Positions 43,193 through 51,906 of a stretch of 64,000 nucleotides of DNA are shown here, piece after piece. The notes beneath the pieces are model-generated. The model searched no databases. It was given only the letters and a program-made list of their open reading frames with translations, and was not told the DNA's origin. This stretch comes from Paludibacteraceae bacterium (lineage in GTDB: Bacteria > Bacteroidota > Bacteroidia > Bacteroidales > Paludibacteraceae): the NCBI GenBank assembly GCA_024693065.1, contig JAILLP010000020.1, positions 124,001-188,000 of the forward strand, given 5' to 3'. A program made the position numbers and the translations under genes. Position 1 is the stretch's first letter. The number at the start of each line of letters is the position of its first letter.

Positions 43193-44290
43193 ATGTGTAG
43201 ACATATATCGGCAATATTGCTTGCGGCATTTGCGCTAATGGGTTGTCTCTCCTGCCAAAAGGGAGACCCGCAGCACAAAATCAATTTTTATCATTGGAAA
43301 TCCTCCTATCAGGTGGATGAGGAAGTTCGGACGTACACGAAGGAACTCGGTTGCGAAAAGGTTTATTTGCACTATTTCGATGTCGTGGAGAGAGAAGGCA
43401 TCGTATACCCTGTCAATTTCATAAAACCGATCACGCAGAATCCGTTGCATCAGGATTCGGTGCGTTTCATACCCGTCATATTCATAGCGAATGAAGTCTT
43501 TGATGGAGCAAAAGAGAATTGGATCCAGGATTTGGCCGAATCAATTACCTCCCTGATTAACGACATCTCCTACCATGTGGGTGGCCCCTGTTATTGTAGA
43601 GAAGGGGATAAAGAAAACAGTTGGAGTCCGTGTGCCGAGCAGCCCGATCCGGAAGACGATCCGCAGTCGCCTTTTTATAGGGAGATTCAATTCGACTGCG
43701 ATTGGACCCAAACCACCAAGGAGAACTATTTCTCCTTCCTTACCAGCATGAAGAATTATTTGCCGGGAGTGAAAATCTCAAGCACTATCCGCCTGCATCA
43801 GATCAAGGATAGGGAGACGATGGGGGTTCCTCCTGTCGACAAGGGATACCTCATGTGTTATGCCACGAGTGGGGTCGACGACGGGGCGGACTCCAACTCT
43901 ATTTTGGACATTGACCTATTGAAAAGCTATACCAAGAGTCTGAAAAAATACCCGCTTCCCCTCGACTATGCGCTTCCGATCTACTCATGGGGCATCGTCT
44001 CCAATCACGAGGGGAATGTGAAGTTGGTCAATGGTCTGACGAACAATGATTTGGGTGATATAAGGTTTAAGAAGATTGGCGAGAACAAGTATGAGGCGCT
44101 GGAGGATTGTTTCCTCAATGGGCTCTACATCAACGAAGGATTCACCATCGAGATTGAAGAGATTACGCCTACGCTCGTACGGAGCGCCATCCAATATTTG
44201 GACGAAAAGCTCGGAAAGGATTATACCATCGTATATTTCCACCTGAGCAAAGGTTTTTTGAAAAGATATTCGGTCGATGATTTAAAATAA
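43193..44290 (+). CDS. Predicted lipoprotein, TIM-barrel-like family of unknown function
   Basis: A 365-residue protein with a lipoprotein signal (residues 1-18, LMGC lipobox). The body contains INFYHWKSSYQVDEEV near the start, QFDCDWTQTTKENYFSFLTS, a segment ISSTIRLHQIKDRETMGVPP and GYLMCYATSG near residue 222. The pattern of an acidic FDCDWT strand and later strands recalls uncharacterised TIM-barrel, glycosidase-like lipoproteins of Bacteroidota; I cannot assign an activity. It is followed 7 bp later by a 730-residue secreted partner, so the pair is an operon. Confidence 0.75.
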   Translation: MCRHISAILLAAFALMGCLSCQKGDPQHKINFYHWKSSYQVDEEVRTYTKELGCEKVYLHYFDVVEREGIVYPVNFIKPITQNPLHQDSVRFIPVIFIANEVFDGAKENWIQDLAESITSLINDISYHVGGPCYCREGDKENSWSPCAEQPDPEDDPQSPFYREIQFDCDWTQTTKENYFSFLTSMKNYLPGVKISSTIRLHQIKDRETMGVPPVDKGYLMCYATSGVDDGADSNSILDIDLLKSYTKSLKKYPLPLDYALPIYSWGIVSNHEGNVKLVNGLTNNDLGDIRFKKIGENKYEALEDCFLNGLYINEGFTIEIEEITPTLVRSAIQYLDEKLGKDYTIVYFHLSKGFLKRYSVDDLK

Positions 44291-44297
44291 ATTTGAT

Positions 44298-46490
44298 ATG
44301 AGACGATACATCCTTATGACAGTCTTGGCCCTTGGGTGGGCGATGAACCTCTTCCCTTGTTATGAGGTGGAAATAGAAACCGTATATTCCTCCAATAATC
44401 TCTTCTGCGAAGCTGTACCCAATGATGACGATTACGACTATCTTATTGAGAGCACGGAGTGCAGGGATTTCCAATTCTTCGTCAACCATTATTGCTTCGG
44501 TTGCTACAAGGAATGGCCCAATTACGGGAATATGGAGGAATGGGCGAAATACCTGAAAATAGATGTGGACCAGGCTTATTATTTGGTCAATAAGGTATCG
44601 CAACAGACGATAGACTCTTTGTTGATTTACGGGGCAAGTGGTGATCCCCAGCTGAAGTTCGCAGACAAGGCCTTCTGTAAAAAATGGAGTGCCGCCTTAA
44701 ACTACATCTCTTTCGCAAAGTATCTGGAGCCTTACATGGGCTGGATAGATGGTGAAAACACCTATTCCCTCTGGCATTATCCGTACGAGACAAGGTGGGG
44801 GTACGGAAGAGGAAAAACAAACATCTTCCAATTGGATTATACGGAGGTCATGAACACTATGGTTGAGGCTTATGGTCGGCAGAAGGACAAGGAGTTGAAA
44901 CTTCGGTATGGTTTCCAAATGGTTCGTTTTGCGCATTATTACGCACAATACGAGGATGCGATCAAATACTTTGACAAGTATGTGGAGCCGCTGAACTACA
45001 AACCGGAGATCTACTATTATGCGTTAAGCCAAAAGGCGGGTGCATTGCATGGACTCCAAAAGACAGATGGGGAAGAAACCGACGTGCATACGCAAGCGAA
45101 CAGCCAATATGCAAAGGATTTCCTTAAGGTGTTCGCCTACTCCAAAGACATGAAATTCGCCGCTTATAAATCTTTGAGAGACGGCGCTTGGGAGATTTTG
45201 CATAAAAGTTCGAAGTCCCTCTCCGAAAAGGAGGCTTGTTGTTTCTACTTCATGTTAGGATTTAACTCCTTCAACAACGGCTTGAAAGAGTTGGAGAAGA
45301 TCGCGGCCATCTCCCCCAACTCATATATGGCGGATGTTTTGATGAGCGGCTATATCACCTCTCTCCCTATCAGCGTATGGTCCACTGGTGGACTGAAAAA
45401 CGCTAATCTCGAATATGCGCTTGGTCTGGCGGAAACCATGCTCCAAAAGTCTTCCCATCAGGATTTTTGGCATCTGTGCGTCGCCCATCTGTCTGCTTAC
45501 AACGGCAAGAACGACCAGGCGAAACTGCATCTTTCGAAGGTAAAAAGTAATCGGCCTTGCTTCAAGGCTAATAAGGATAAGCTCTCCGCTTATATGGCGA
45601 TTAACGAGGCGGAGGAGATGTCTCGGGAGACTGCGAATGATATTTACAAGAAGTACGCAAACGTCCTCGATGACCCTTTCCTGCGCCAGATAATGGCGAA
45701 TCGTATGGACAATGACATGGAGGTCCAATGGAAATTGCTCTCTTTCGATTGGTTGAACGGTTTCTCTAGTGGGGTGTGGGAAGATGCGATTGCCCTTGGA
45801 AATGACCCGAAAATCAATGACTTTGAGAAATGGTTGCTGAAGAATAACAACTATTCGTTGGATAGCGCACGTGGCGAGCTCTCGAGAAGTTACCTTTATG
45901 AGGGCAATATTCCTAAGGCGCTCGAATACGCTAAGTACTATAAATCGAATGATTTGCCGTTGAAGAGCGTCTTCTGCTATAATATCGACAGAAACATTTG
46001 GTCGTCGCCGGAGGAGGAGAATGATTTCAACTCGGACTACATCAAAAAGATGATTGACAAGAAACTGAATTTGAGCAATATATCCTATGCGGATCTGCTG
46101 AAGCAACTCGACGCTTTGTACAAGACCGCGCTGCAGGATAATGCGGAGGGCGCCAAGGCTGCCTTCCTGTTGGGTAATTTCTACTTTAACATCAGTCCTA
46201 GAGGGTATTATAGAAGTCAGATATTCAAATATAATCCATCGGATGCCAGTGACATGGAAAATTATACATACAATACGGACCGTCATTTCTTCGAAATGGC
46301 AGACGGGAAAGCCTTCACTGACGATGAGTTGAAAGCGAAAATCATTTTCTCTCTGGCGAAGGTGGGCAACGAGAACCATGGCAAACCTGGCGACAATTAC
46401 CGACGGCTGACGAGTGGGTTCAAACGGACGAAGGCGTACAAGGAGTTCGTCTCCAAGTGCTCTTACTTCAGCAAATATGTGAATAACTAA
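44298..46490 (+). CDS. Large secreted helical-repeat protein, partner of the upstream lipoprotein
   Basis: This 730-residue protein has a signal peptide (residues 1-21) and no recognised enzymatic motif. The body is mostly helical, with repeat-like segments such as QYEDAIKYFDKYVEPLNYKP and LEYALGLAETMLQKSSHQD, and a conserved-looking C-terminal part (GNFYFNISPRGYYRSQIF, then RHFFEMADGKAFTDDE, then KVGNENHGKPG). I read this as a TPR- or SEL1-like solenoid. It begins 7 bp after the lipoprotein gene. It is probably anchored or held at the cell envelope by that partner. Cargo or ligand unknown. Confidence 0.72.
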   Translation: MRRYILMTVLALGWAMNLFPCYEVEIETVYSSNNLFCEAVPNDDDYDYLIESTECRDFQFFVNHYCFGCYKEWPNYGNMEEWAKYLKIDVDQAYYLVNKVSQQTIDSLLIYGASGDPQLKFADKAFCKKWSAALNYISFAKYLEPYMGWIDGENTYSLWHYPYETRWGYGRGKTNIFQLDYTEVMNTMVEAYGRQKDKELKLRYGFQMVRFAHYYAQYEDAIKYFDKYVEPLNYKPEIYYYALSQKAGALHGLQKTDGEETDVHTQANSQYAKDFLKVFAYSKDMKFAAYKSLRDGAWEILHKSSKSLSEKEACCFYFMLGFNSFNNGLKELEKIAAISPNSYMADVLMSGYITSLPISVWSTGGLKNANLEYALGLAETMLQKSSHQDFWHLCVAHLSAYNGKNDQAKLHLSKVKSNRPCFKANKDKLSAYMAINEAEEMSRETANDIYKKYANVLDDPFLRQIMANRMDNDMEVQWKLLSFDWLNGFSSGVWEDAIALGNDPKINDFEKWLLKNNNYSLDSARGELSRSYLYEGNIPKALEYAKYYKSNDLPLKSVFCYNIDRNIWSSPEEENDFNSDYIKKMIDKKLNLSNISYADLLKQLDALYKTALQDNAEGAKAAFLLGNFYFNISPRGYYRSQIFKYNPSDASDMENYTYNTDRHFFEMADGKAFTDDELKAKIIFSLAKVGNENHGKPGDNYRRLTSGFKRTKAYKEFVSKCSYFSKYVNN

Positions 46491-46584
46491 CCCTTTCCCC
46501 ACCTCATAGCAAGGGAGTTATGGGTAGCGCGAGGCTTTGTCCATGTTTTTCATGCCATCATGCATGAATGACGGTGAAAATATG

Positions 46585-46592
46585 TATTTTTG
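46585..46592 (+). promoter_or_regulatory. kdsA -7 element (TATTTTTG)
   Basis: Perfect TAnnTTTG, 24 bp before the ATG. Confidence 0.55.
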
Positions 46593-46616
46593 TTCAGAAA
46601 ATTAATGGTGTAGATT

Positions 46617-47438
46617 ATGATAGACTTAAAACACATTAGCCCGAAGCTTAAACATACCGAATCGGGCAATTTCTTCCTGATGGCGGGTCCATGCGTCGTT
46701 GAGGGAGAGGAGATGGCGTTCCAGATCGCGGAGCATGTAGTGGCACTCACGGAAAGATTCAAAATACCATATATCTTCAAGGCATCCTACCGCAAGGCGA
46801 ACCGCTCCAAAGCGGACTCCTTCACGGGAATCGGTGATGAGAAGGCGCTGAGGATCCTGAGAAAGATCAGCGAGACGTTCGACGTGCCGGTCGTATCCGA
46901 CATCCATTCGGAAGAGGAGGCGCAACTGGCGGCCGAGTATGTGGATATCCTGCAGATCCCCGCTTTCCTTTGCAGGCAGACCGACCTTCTGGTGGCTGCG
47001 GCGAAGACGGGCAAGGCCGTCAACATCAAGAAGGGACAGTTCCTCTCTCCGCCGGCGATGGCTTTCGCGGCGCAGAAGGTGCGCAGCGCGGGCAACGATA
47101 ACATCATGCTGACGGACCGTGGCACCTGCTTCGGCTATCAGGACCTTATCGTGGACTTCCGTGGCATCCCTGAGATGCAGAAGATAGGCTATCCGGTCAT
47201 CCTGGACGCAACACACTCATTGCAACAGCCTAACCAAGGCACTGGCGTGACGGGCGGCAACCCCGCCATGATCGAGACCATCGCCAAGGCGGGCGTGGCG
47301 GTAGGCGTGGACGGACTCTTCATGGAGACCCACTTCGACCCTGCCCATGCCAAATCGGACGGCGCGAATATGCTGCCGCTGGACAAGATGGCGGACCTCC
47401 TCGAAAAATTGGTGCGTGTGCGCGAAGCAATCCTTTGA
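46617..47438 (+). CDS. kdsA: 3-deoxy-8-phosphooctulonate synthase
   Basis: KdsA condenses phosphoenolpyruvate with arabinose-5-phosphate to form KDO-8-phosphate, an LPS inner-core precursor. The 273-residue barrel carries the family segments FFLMAGPCVVEGEEMAF, FKASYRKANRSKADSF, SDIHSEEEAQLAAEYVD, LTDRGTCFGYQDLIVDFRG, DATHSLQQPN and DGLFMETHFDP. Length is normal. A MATE exporter follows after 15 bp and is likely co-transcribed. Confidence 0.96.
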   Translation: MIDLKHISPKLKHTESGNFFLMAGPCVVEGEEMAFQIAEHVVALTERFKIPYIFKASYRKANRSKADSFTGIGDEKALRILRKISETFDVPVVSDIHSEEEAQLAAEYVDILQIPAFLCRQTDLLVAAAKTGKAVNIKKGQFLSPPAMAFAAQKVRSAGNDNIMLTDRGTCFGYQDLIVDFRGIPEMQKIGYPVILDATHSLQQPNQGTGVTGGNPAMIETIAKAGVAVGVDGLFMETHFDPAHAKSDGANMLPLDKMADLLEKLVRVREAIL

Positions 47439-47453
47439 TCATAGACAATATCC

Positions 47454-48839
47454 GTGGATCGGCTGATCGAGTACTTCCGGGGATACATGCCCTTCTACCG
47501 TCGCAACCTGAAGCTGGCTGTGCCGGTCATGTTGGCGCAGCTGGGCCAGGCTACCGTGCAGTTGCTGGACACCATCATGGTGGGGCAATTGGGCAAGACA
47601 GAGCTGGCGGCTGTCTCCTTCGGGGGAGCAGTGTTCTTCGTCGGCTTCGCGGCCGCCTTGGGGCTCTCGTTCGGCTCGACACCACTCATCGGGGTGGAGT
47701 ATGCCTCCGGACATCACCGCAAGGTATCCTCCATCTTCCAGAACTCCATCCTCTTCAACACGATTGTCTCCCTGGTGATCGGGTCGCTGATGCTGGGGCT
47801 CCACCACTTCATGGATAGTCTCGGCCAGCCGGAGGAGGTGTGCCCGATGGCGAAGTCCTACTACCTGATCCTGCTCTCCTCGCTTCCTTTTGTCCTGTGG
47901 TTCCAAGCCTTCCGACAGTTCATGGACGGTGTGGGCAACACGAAGTACGCCATGATCGTGACCATCTCGGGCAATGTGCTCAACATCCTCCTCAACTGGT
48001 TGCTCATCTTCGGTGAGCTCGGGTGCCCTAGGCTGGGCGTGGACGGAGCGGCCTATGCGACCCTCATCTCGCGCGTCTGCATGTGCTTCGCCTTCATCCT
48101 GCTGGTACGGGCCAAACAACCCTATTCACGCTACTTCAAGTTCTTCGGCTGGGATAAATTCACCCTGCGGGAGCTCAAAGACCTCCTGCGGATCAGTTCG
48201 CCCATCGGGCTGCAAATGTTCATGGAGACCTTCGGTATGAATGTGGCGGTGATGTTCGTCGGGCTCTGCGGCACAGTCGCCTTGGCGAGCCATCAGATCG
48301 CCATCACCATCTCCTGCGTCACGTGGATGATCAGTTGCGGCATCGCCTCCGCCACCACGATACGCGTCAGCCACCAACTGGGGGCGAAGGAGTTCCACTC
48401 CATGCGGAAAGCGGGGGTCGCCTCCATGCACCTCAGCCTCTTCTTCATGGGGCTCTGTTCCATCCTCATCATCCTCTTCAGGACCCCGATCGCACAAATC
48501 TTCACGGAGGATGCGGAGGTGATCGAATTGGCCTCCATCCTGCTCATCATGACCGGCATCTACCAGATGGGGGATGGCTTGCAGACCGTCACCATCGGCG
48601 CTTTGCGGGGCATGAAGAACGTCATCACCCCGATGGTGGTCGCCTTCATCTGTTACATCGTCGTGACCATCTCCGTCAGCTATTTCTGCGGCATCTACAT
48701 GGGCTGGGGCGCACCCGGCATCTGGTTCGCCTACATTCTTGAGCTATACCTCGCCTCCTACCTGCTGGTAAGGAGATTCAGGAAAGACACGAAAAGGATC
48801 ATCGAGGAGGGAGGTCTCCCCGAGGAGACGGAGAGATAA
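47454..48839 (+). CDS. MATE-family multidrug/toxin efflux transporter
   Basis: A 461-residue protein with twelve hydrophobic segments and the MATE signature regions LAVPVMLAQLGQATVQLLDT, MVGQLGKTELAAVS and, in the second half, GLQMFMETFGMNVAVMFVG. Exporters of this family use Na+ or H+ gradients; the substrate is not determined. The start is GTG; an ATG at 47487 is possible, but the upstream residues FRGYMPFYRRNLKLA fit relatives. It has no obvious terminator on the plus strand. Confidence 0.92.
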   Translation: MDRLIEYFRGYMPFYRRNLKLAVPVMLAQLGQATVQLLDTIMVGQLGKTELAAVSFGGAVFFVGFAAALGLSFGSTPLIGVEYASGHHRKVSSIFQNSILFNTIVSLVIGSLMLGLHHFMDSLGQPEEVCPMAKSYYLILLSSLPFVLWFQAFRQFMDGVGNTKYAMIVTISGNVLNILLNWLLIFGELGCPRLGVDGAAYATLISRVCMCFAFILLVRAKQPYSRYFKFFGWDKFTLRELKDLLRISSPIGLQMFMETFGMNVAVMFVGLCGTVALASHQIAITISCVTWMISCGIASATTIRVSHQLGAKEFHSMRKAGVASMHLSLFFMGLCSILIILFRTPIAQIFTEDAEVIELASILLIMTGIYQMGDGLQTVTIGALRGMKNVITPMVVAFICYIVVTISVSYFCGIYMGWGAPGIWFAYILELYLASYLLVRRFRKDTKRIIEEGGLPEETER

Positions 48840-48840
48840 G

Positions 48841-48870
48841 AAAAAGGGGAACAAGCGAACCTGTCCCCCT
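48841..48870 (-). terminator. Terminator of the first barrel-protein gene
   Basis: AAAAAGGGGAACA pairs with TGTCCCCCT; on the minus strand five T residues follow. A second hairpin (TGTCAC/GTGACA) lies in the gap to the gene. Confidence 0.7.
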
Positions 48871-48925
48871 AATCCGTTGTCACCGTCCATCCATCGTGGG
48901 GAAGGCGTGACAGGAGTTATCAGTA

Positions 48926-49519
48926 TCAGAAATTAAATTGCACACCTGCGGCAAAAGTAGGAAGGCTCCATAGGTCCAACCAATCACCGGAATATTCCGC
49001 TTTCACACCGAACACGTCCGTGAACATCCACTTCACACCCGAATAGATGCCTAAGATACCATTAGAACCCGTAGATGAACCCGTCACGTGCGGTGTGATG
49101 AGAGCGGATTCGTAGTAATCAAGCTTTGAATGCAGAATAGAGGCACCACCCTGAAGACCAGCATAGACATCCAAATTCTTCACGAATTCCCAGTTGAAAC
49201 CACAACGGGCAGCAAGTGGCATCTCCCATGATTTAGCAAAATAATCAGAATAGTAAAAGTACCCCACATAGAGGCCCAAATCGATGGCTCCGTTATCTCC
49301 GAAAGCCTTGGTATGACAGAAGCCATCCTTCAATCCCCACATGGCGTCCACCGAGAAAGTCGGTGTGCGATGATCTACCGAAAGATTGTAAGGCGGCACA
49401 CCCACCATAACGCCCAAAGCGAAATCACCCGCATTGGCGAACTGAATCTTCTCCACATTAGATGCACTTGCACACGTGATCGTGAACAAGGAAGCGACAA
49501 TAAGTAAAATCTTTTTCAT
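48926..49519 (-). CDS. Outer-membrane beta-barrel-like protein, paralogue 1
   Basis: From the ATG at 49519 a 197-residue protein with a signal peptide (MKKILLIVASLFTITCASAS) and the family block NVEKIQFANAGDFALGVMVG. Alternating polar/hydrophobic strands such as GAIDLGLYVGYFYYS and FNWEFVKNLDVYAGLQGG follow. It ends FAAGVQFNF, with a terminal aromatic residue as in BAM-inserted barrels. It is one of three tandem paralogues (see 49805-50452 and 50740-51375). Probably an 8-stranded outer membrane barrel; the ligand is unknown. Its -7 element is the weakest of the three. Confidence 0.8.
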   Translation of the reverse strand: MKKILLIVASLFTITCASASNVEKIQFANAGDFALGVMVGVPPYNLSVDHRTPTFSVDAMWGLKDGFCHTKAFGDNGAIDLGLYVGYFYYSDYFAKSWEMPLAARCGFNWEFVKNLDVYAGLQGGASILHSKLDYYESALITPHVTGSSTGSNGILGIYSGVKWMFTDVFGVKAEYSGDWLDLWSLPTFAAGVQFNF

Positions 49520-49580
49520 TCTACCAAATAATTTAAAAATGCCAATAATAAATAGGGTCAATTAACCCATTAACAATTTG

Positions 49581-49588
49581 CGAATATA
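49581..49588 (-). promoter_or_regulatory. -7-like element (TATATTCG), paralogue 1
   Basis: Minus strand, 62 bp before the ATG; one mismatch to TAnnTTTG. Confidence 0.35.
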
Positions 49589-49731
49589 AATATAAAACAA
49601 AAACAAATAACATCAATACATTGTTTTTTTATCTAATAAAGCAGTTATACCCTATATATCATAACATTAGCAAGAAAGGAGATCCGCAAAACATTCAAGG
49701 GCACTCGTTCATAGGAGATAGACACAAGCAA

Positions 49732-49766
49732 GGCTCCACCCCACCCTTACGGATGAGAATGGAGCC
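49732..49766 (-). terminator. Hairpin after barrel paralogue 2
   Basis: GGCTCCA pairs with TGGAGCC; only a weak T stretch follows on the minus strand. Confidence 0.4.
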
Positions 49767-49804
49767 CCCACTCTACTTTTTCATAAAATACTAATATTCA
49801 GCTA

Positions 49805-50452
49805 CTAAAAATTAAATTGGAACCCGACCGATGCCAAAGGGAGTTTTGGGCACACATCCGAGACGGGTAAAGTGAGCATACTACATTCCGCTTTCACCCC
49901 AAAGAATTTGGTGAACATCCACTTCGCACCCAAATAATGGCATGCGATGAGGTCGATCTGCATTGTTTCTCTCCCCTTTCCACCCGCGAGAGGCGTTCTT
50001 TTAGTGCCATAAGTGGAACACCCCAACTGAAGCCCAGCATAGACATCCAGATTCTTCACAAACTCCCAGTGGAACGCACCACGGACGGTTGCCGGTATAG
50101 CCCACGACGACCAAGTATACTCTCCCAAATCCTCAGTAGTCTGCGATTCTTCGTTATAAACCAGTTCGCGAAAATTATACTTGTTGCGCGCATAACCGAT
50201 ATAGACACCCAAATCGATGGCACCGTTGTCGCCAAACTTTTCCGTGTGGCAGAAACCATCCTTCAAACCTATCATGGCATCCAAGGATACATACGGCATA
50301 CCATCATTAATGCCTTCCTCGAAGAAAGGAAAACCTGCCATGACACCCAAGGAGAATTTACCCGCATTGGCGAACTGTATCTTCTCCACATTCGATGCAC
50401 TTGCACACATACCAGTGAACAAAGTTGCGATAATCAACAAAATTTTTCTCAT
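49805..50452 (-). CDS. Outer-membrane beta-barrel-like protein, paralogue 2
   Basis: A 215-residue protein, with signal peptide MRKILLIIATLFTGMCASAS, then NVEKIQFANAGKFSLGVMAG, then GLKDGFCHTEKFGDNGAIDL and RGAFHWEFVKNLDVYAGLQL, ending in LASVGFQFNF. It is most similar to paralogue 3. An insert rich in Glu, Thr and Arg (residues about 95-108 and 158-175) distinguishes it. It is expected in the outer membrane after signal-peptide removal. The gene has its own upstream AT-rich region homologous to that of the next gene, so all three may be separately transcribed. Confidence 0.82.
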   Translation of the reverse strand: MRKILLIIATLFTGMCASASNVEKIQFANAGKFSLGVMAGFPFFEEGINDGMPYVSLDAMIGLKDGFCHTEKFGDNGAIDLGVYIGYARNKYNFRELVYNEESQTTEDLGEYTWSSWAIPATVRGAFHWEFVKNLDVYAGLQLGCSTYGTKRTPLAGGKGRETMQIDLIACHYLGAKWMFTKFFGVKAECSMLTLPVSDVCPKLPLASVGFQFNF

Positions 50453-50509
50453 TTAACTTACATTAAATAATTACTAAACCAACATGATCAAACAACTCGC
50501 TAGCGATAT

Positions 50510-50517
50510 GAAATATA
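50510..50517 (-). promoter_or_regulatory. -7-like element (TATATTTC), paralogue 2
   Basis: Minus strand, 58 bp before the ATG, at the same relative position as the perfect TATATTTG of paralogue 3; one mismatch. Confidence 0.4.
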
Positions 50518-50664
50518 GTGGCTCACCATCTACTAGACTTACGGATTTAAGGGAAATTTATTGCATTCGGGTTCATAAATATTTACACGGCAAACAAAAT
50601 GCGCATTGATTAAAATCCGTCAAGGGTGCAATTCCAAAGGCATAATCCACCGCCTATCCTTCGC

Positions 50665-50704
50665 AAAAAAGGCCCCAACAGCCATCATCGATGCGCTTGG
50701 GACC
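50665..50704 (-). terminator. Terminator of barrel paralogue 3
   Basis: Minus strand: GGTCCCAA pairs with TTGGGGCC and is followed by TTTTTT. The stem starts 36 bp past the stop. The remaining gap to paralogue 2 (50453-50664) is that gene's promoter region and otherwise featureless. Confidence 0.75.
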
Positions 50705-50739
50705 CAACAATTATTCTATAACAAGCTAAGGTTCAAACA

Positions 50740-51375
50740 TTAAAAATTAAATTGGAAACCGACGGACCCCGTAGGAATGGTCTTTGCACCCCAACGTCCA
50801 ATGGTGTAACCACCGAAATCACACTCCGCCTTCACGCCAAAATGTTTGGTGAACATCCACTTCACACCCATATAATGGCCCAAAAGAAATCTCGCGTAAC
50901 GATTCGAGTAGACCTGGTTCCCATTACGGTCCACATCCTTCCTATCATAGAATGAAAGACCTGTCTGGAGTCCGAAATAGACGTCCAAATTCTTCACGAA
51001 CTCCCAATGGAAGGCACCACGGATGGTCGCGGGCATATTCCATGAGGTAGTGGTACCATATTCCCAAGCCGAGTTTTGTGGATCATTCGGATCAACCATA
51101 TAGGCGAACCTCGATTCGTCCCGGGCATAACCGATGTAGAAACCCAGATCGACGGCTCCGTTGTCGCCGAACTTATTCGTGTGGCAGAAACCATCCTTCA
51201 AGCCTATCATACCATCCAAGGATATGTACGGCATATTCCTCTCAAAGCGGGGGAAACCCGACATGACACCCAAGGAGAACTTACCCGCATTGGCGAACTG
51301 TATCTTCTCCACATCCGATGCACTTGCACACATGACCGTGAGCAAAGCCGCAATAAGCAACAAAATCTTTCTCAT
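50740..51375 (-). CDS. Outer-membrane beta-barrel-like protein, paralogue 3
   Basis: From the ATG at 51375 the protein has 211 residues; the frame is open upstream, but the extra 91 residues precede the signal peptide. Signal peptide MRKILLLIAALLTVMCASAS, then SDVEKIQFANAGKFSLGVMS, GLKDGFCHTNKFGDNGAVDL, FHWEFVKNLDVYFGLQTG and the terminal GSVGFQFNF. It is close to paralogue 2 over its whole length. Mature proteins of this size and strand pattern fit an 8-stranded barrel. The first gene transcribed among the three, with the best promoter. Confidence 0.82.
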   Translation of the reverse strand: MRKILLLIAALLTVMCASASDVEKIQFANAGKFSLGVMSGFPRFERNMPYISLDGMIGLKDGFCHTNKFGDNGAVDLGFYIGYARDESRFAYMVDPNDPQNSAWEYGTTTSWNMPATIRGAFHWEFVKNLDVYFGLQTGLSFYDRKDVDRNGNQVYSNRYARFLLGHYMGVKWMFTKHFGVKAECDFGGYTIGRWGAKTIPTGSVGFQFNF

Positions 51376-51429
51376 TTTCACTTGCAATAAATAATTACTA
51401 ATATGATTAAATAACTCATTTACGGTATG

Positions 51430-51437
51430 CAAATATA
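51430..51437 (-). promoter_or_regulatory. -7 element (TATATTTG), paralogue 3
   Basis: Minus strand, perfect match, 55 bp before the ATG. The 530-bp gap from here to the xylanase (51376-51906) is otherwise AT-rich, with the xylanase promoter in its right part and no other gene seen. Confidence 0.6.
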
Positions 51438-51762
51438 GAGGCACACCATTAGATAAAACCATAAATTCGGGGAACAAATACGACCAAAAAGTTAACTGAT
51501 GTTTATAAAACAGGTTAATTAATGTATAGATTAAATTATAATAGTTAAAAGAGAACGGCAAATGGCTGATATGCAAACAAAGATTAATTATACCTAAAAT
51601 CTGCAACCCTTGGACTACGAAGTTTTCAACAGAAACGAACGATGTCATAAACGGAAGGCACCATCCCCCACTTTCCGTGGCACCAATCCGATTACAGCGT
51701 CTTTCGGCAAGTGCGACAGAACATCAAAACGCATTTTTTTTGAAAAAATAAACTCAAACGGG

Positions 51763-51792
51763 TTGTCATATCAAATTTAATTCGTATCTTGC
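51763..51792 (+). promoter_or_regulatory. Candidate xylanase promoter (TTG-N19-TATCTTGC)
   Basis: TTG at 51763-51765 and an imperfect -7 element at 51785-51792, about 115 bp before the ATG, which implies a long AT-rich leader. Confidence 0.45.
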
Positions 51793-51906
51793 CAGCGGAT
51801 TCTAAAAGATTAGGACAACACACGATTTTTTTCGGGCAACGATTGTTTTTTTTCAGTTAATACCGTATTGAGAACACTAATACATAAACATAAAACAAAA
51901 AAAAAT

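Noticed and set aside
51376-51648. N-terminal 91 residues of the longest frame of barrel paralogue 3
   Set aside because: They precede a clear signal peptide, contain the promoter element and have no counterpart in the other two paralogues.
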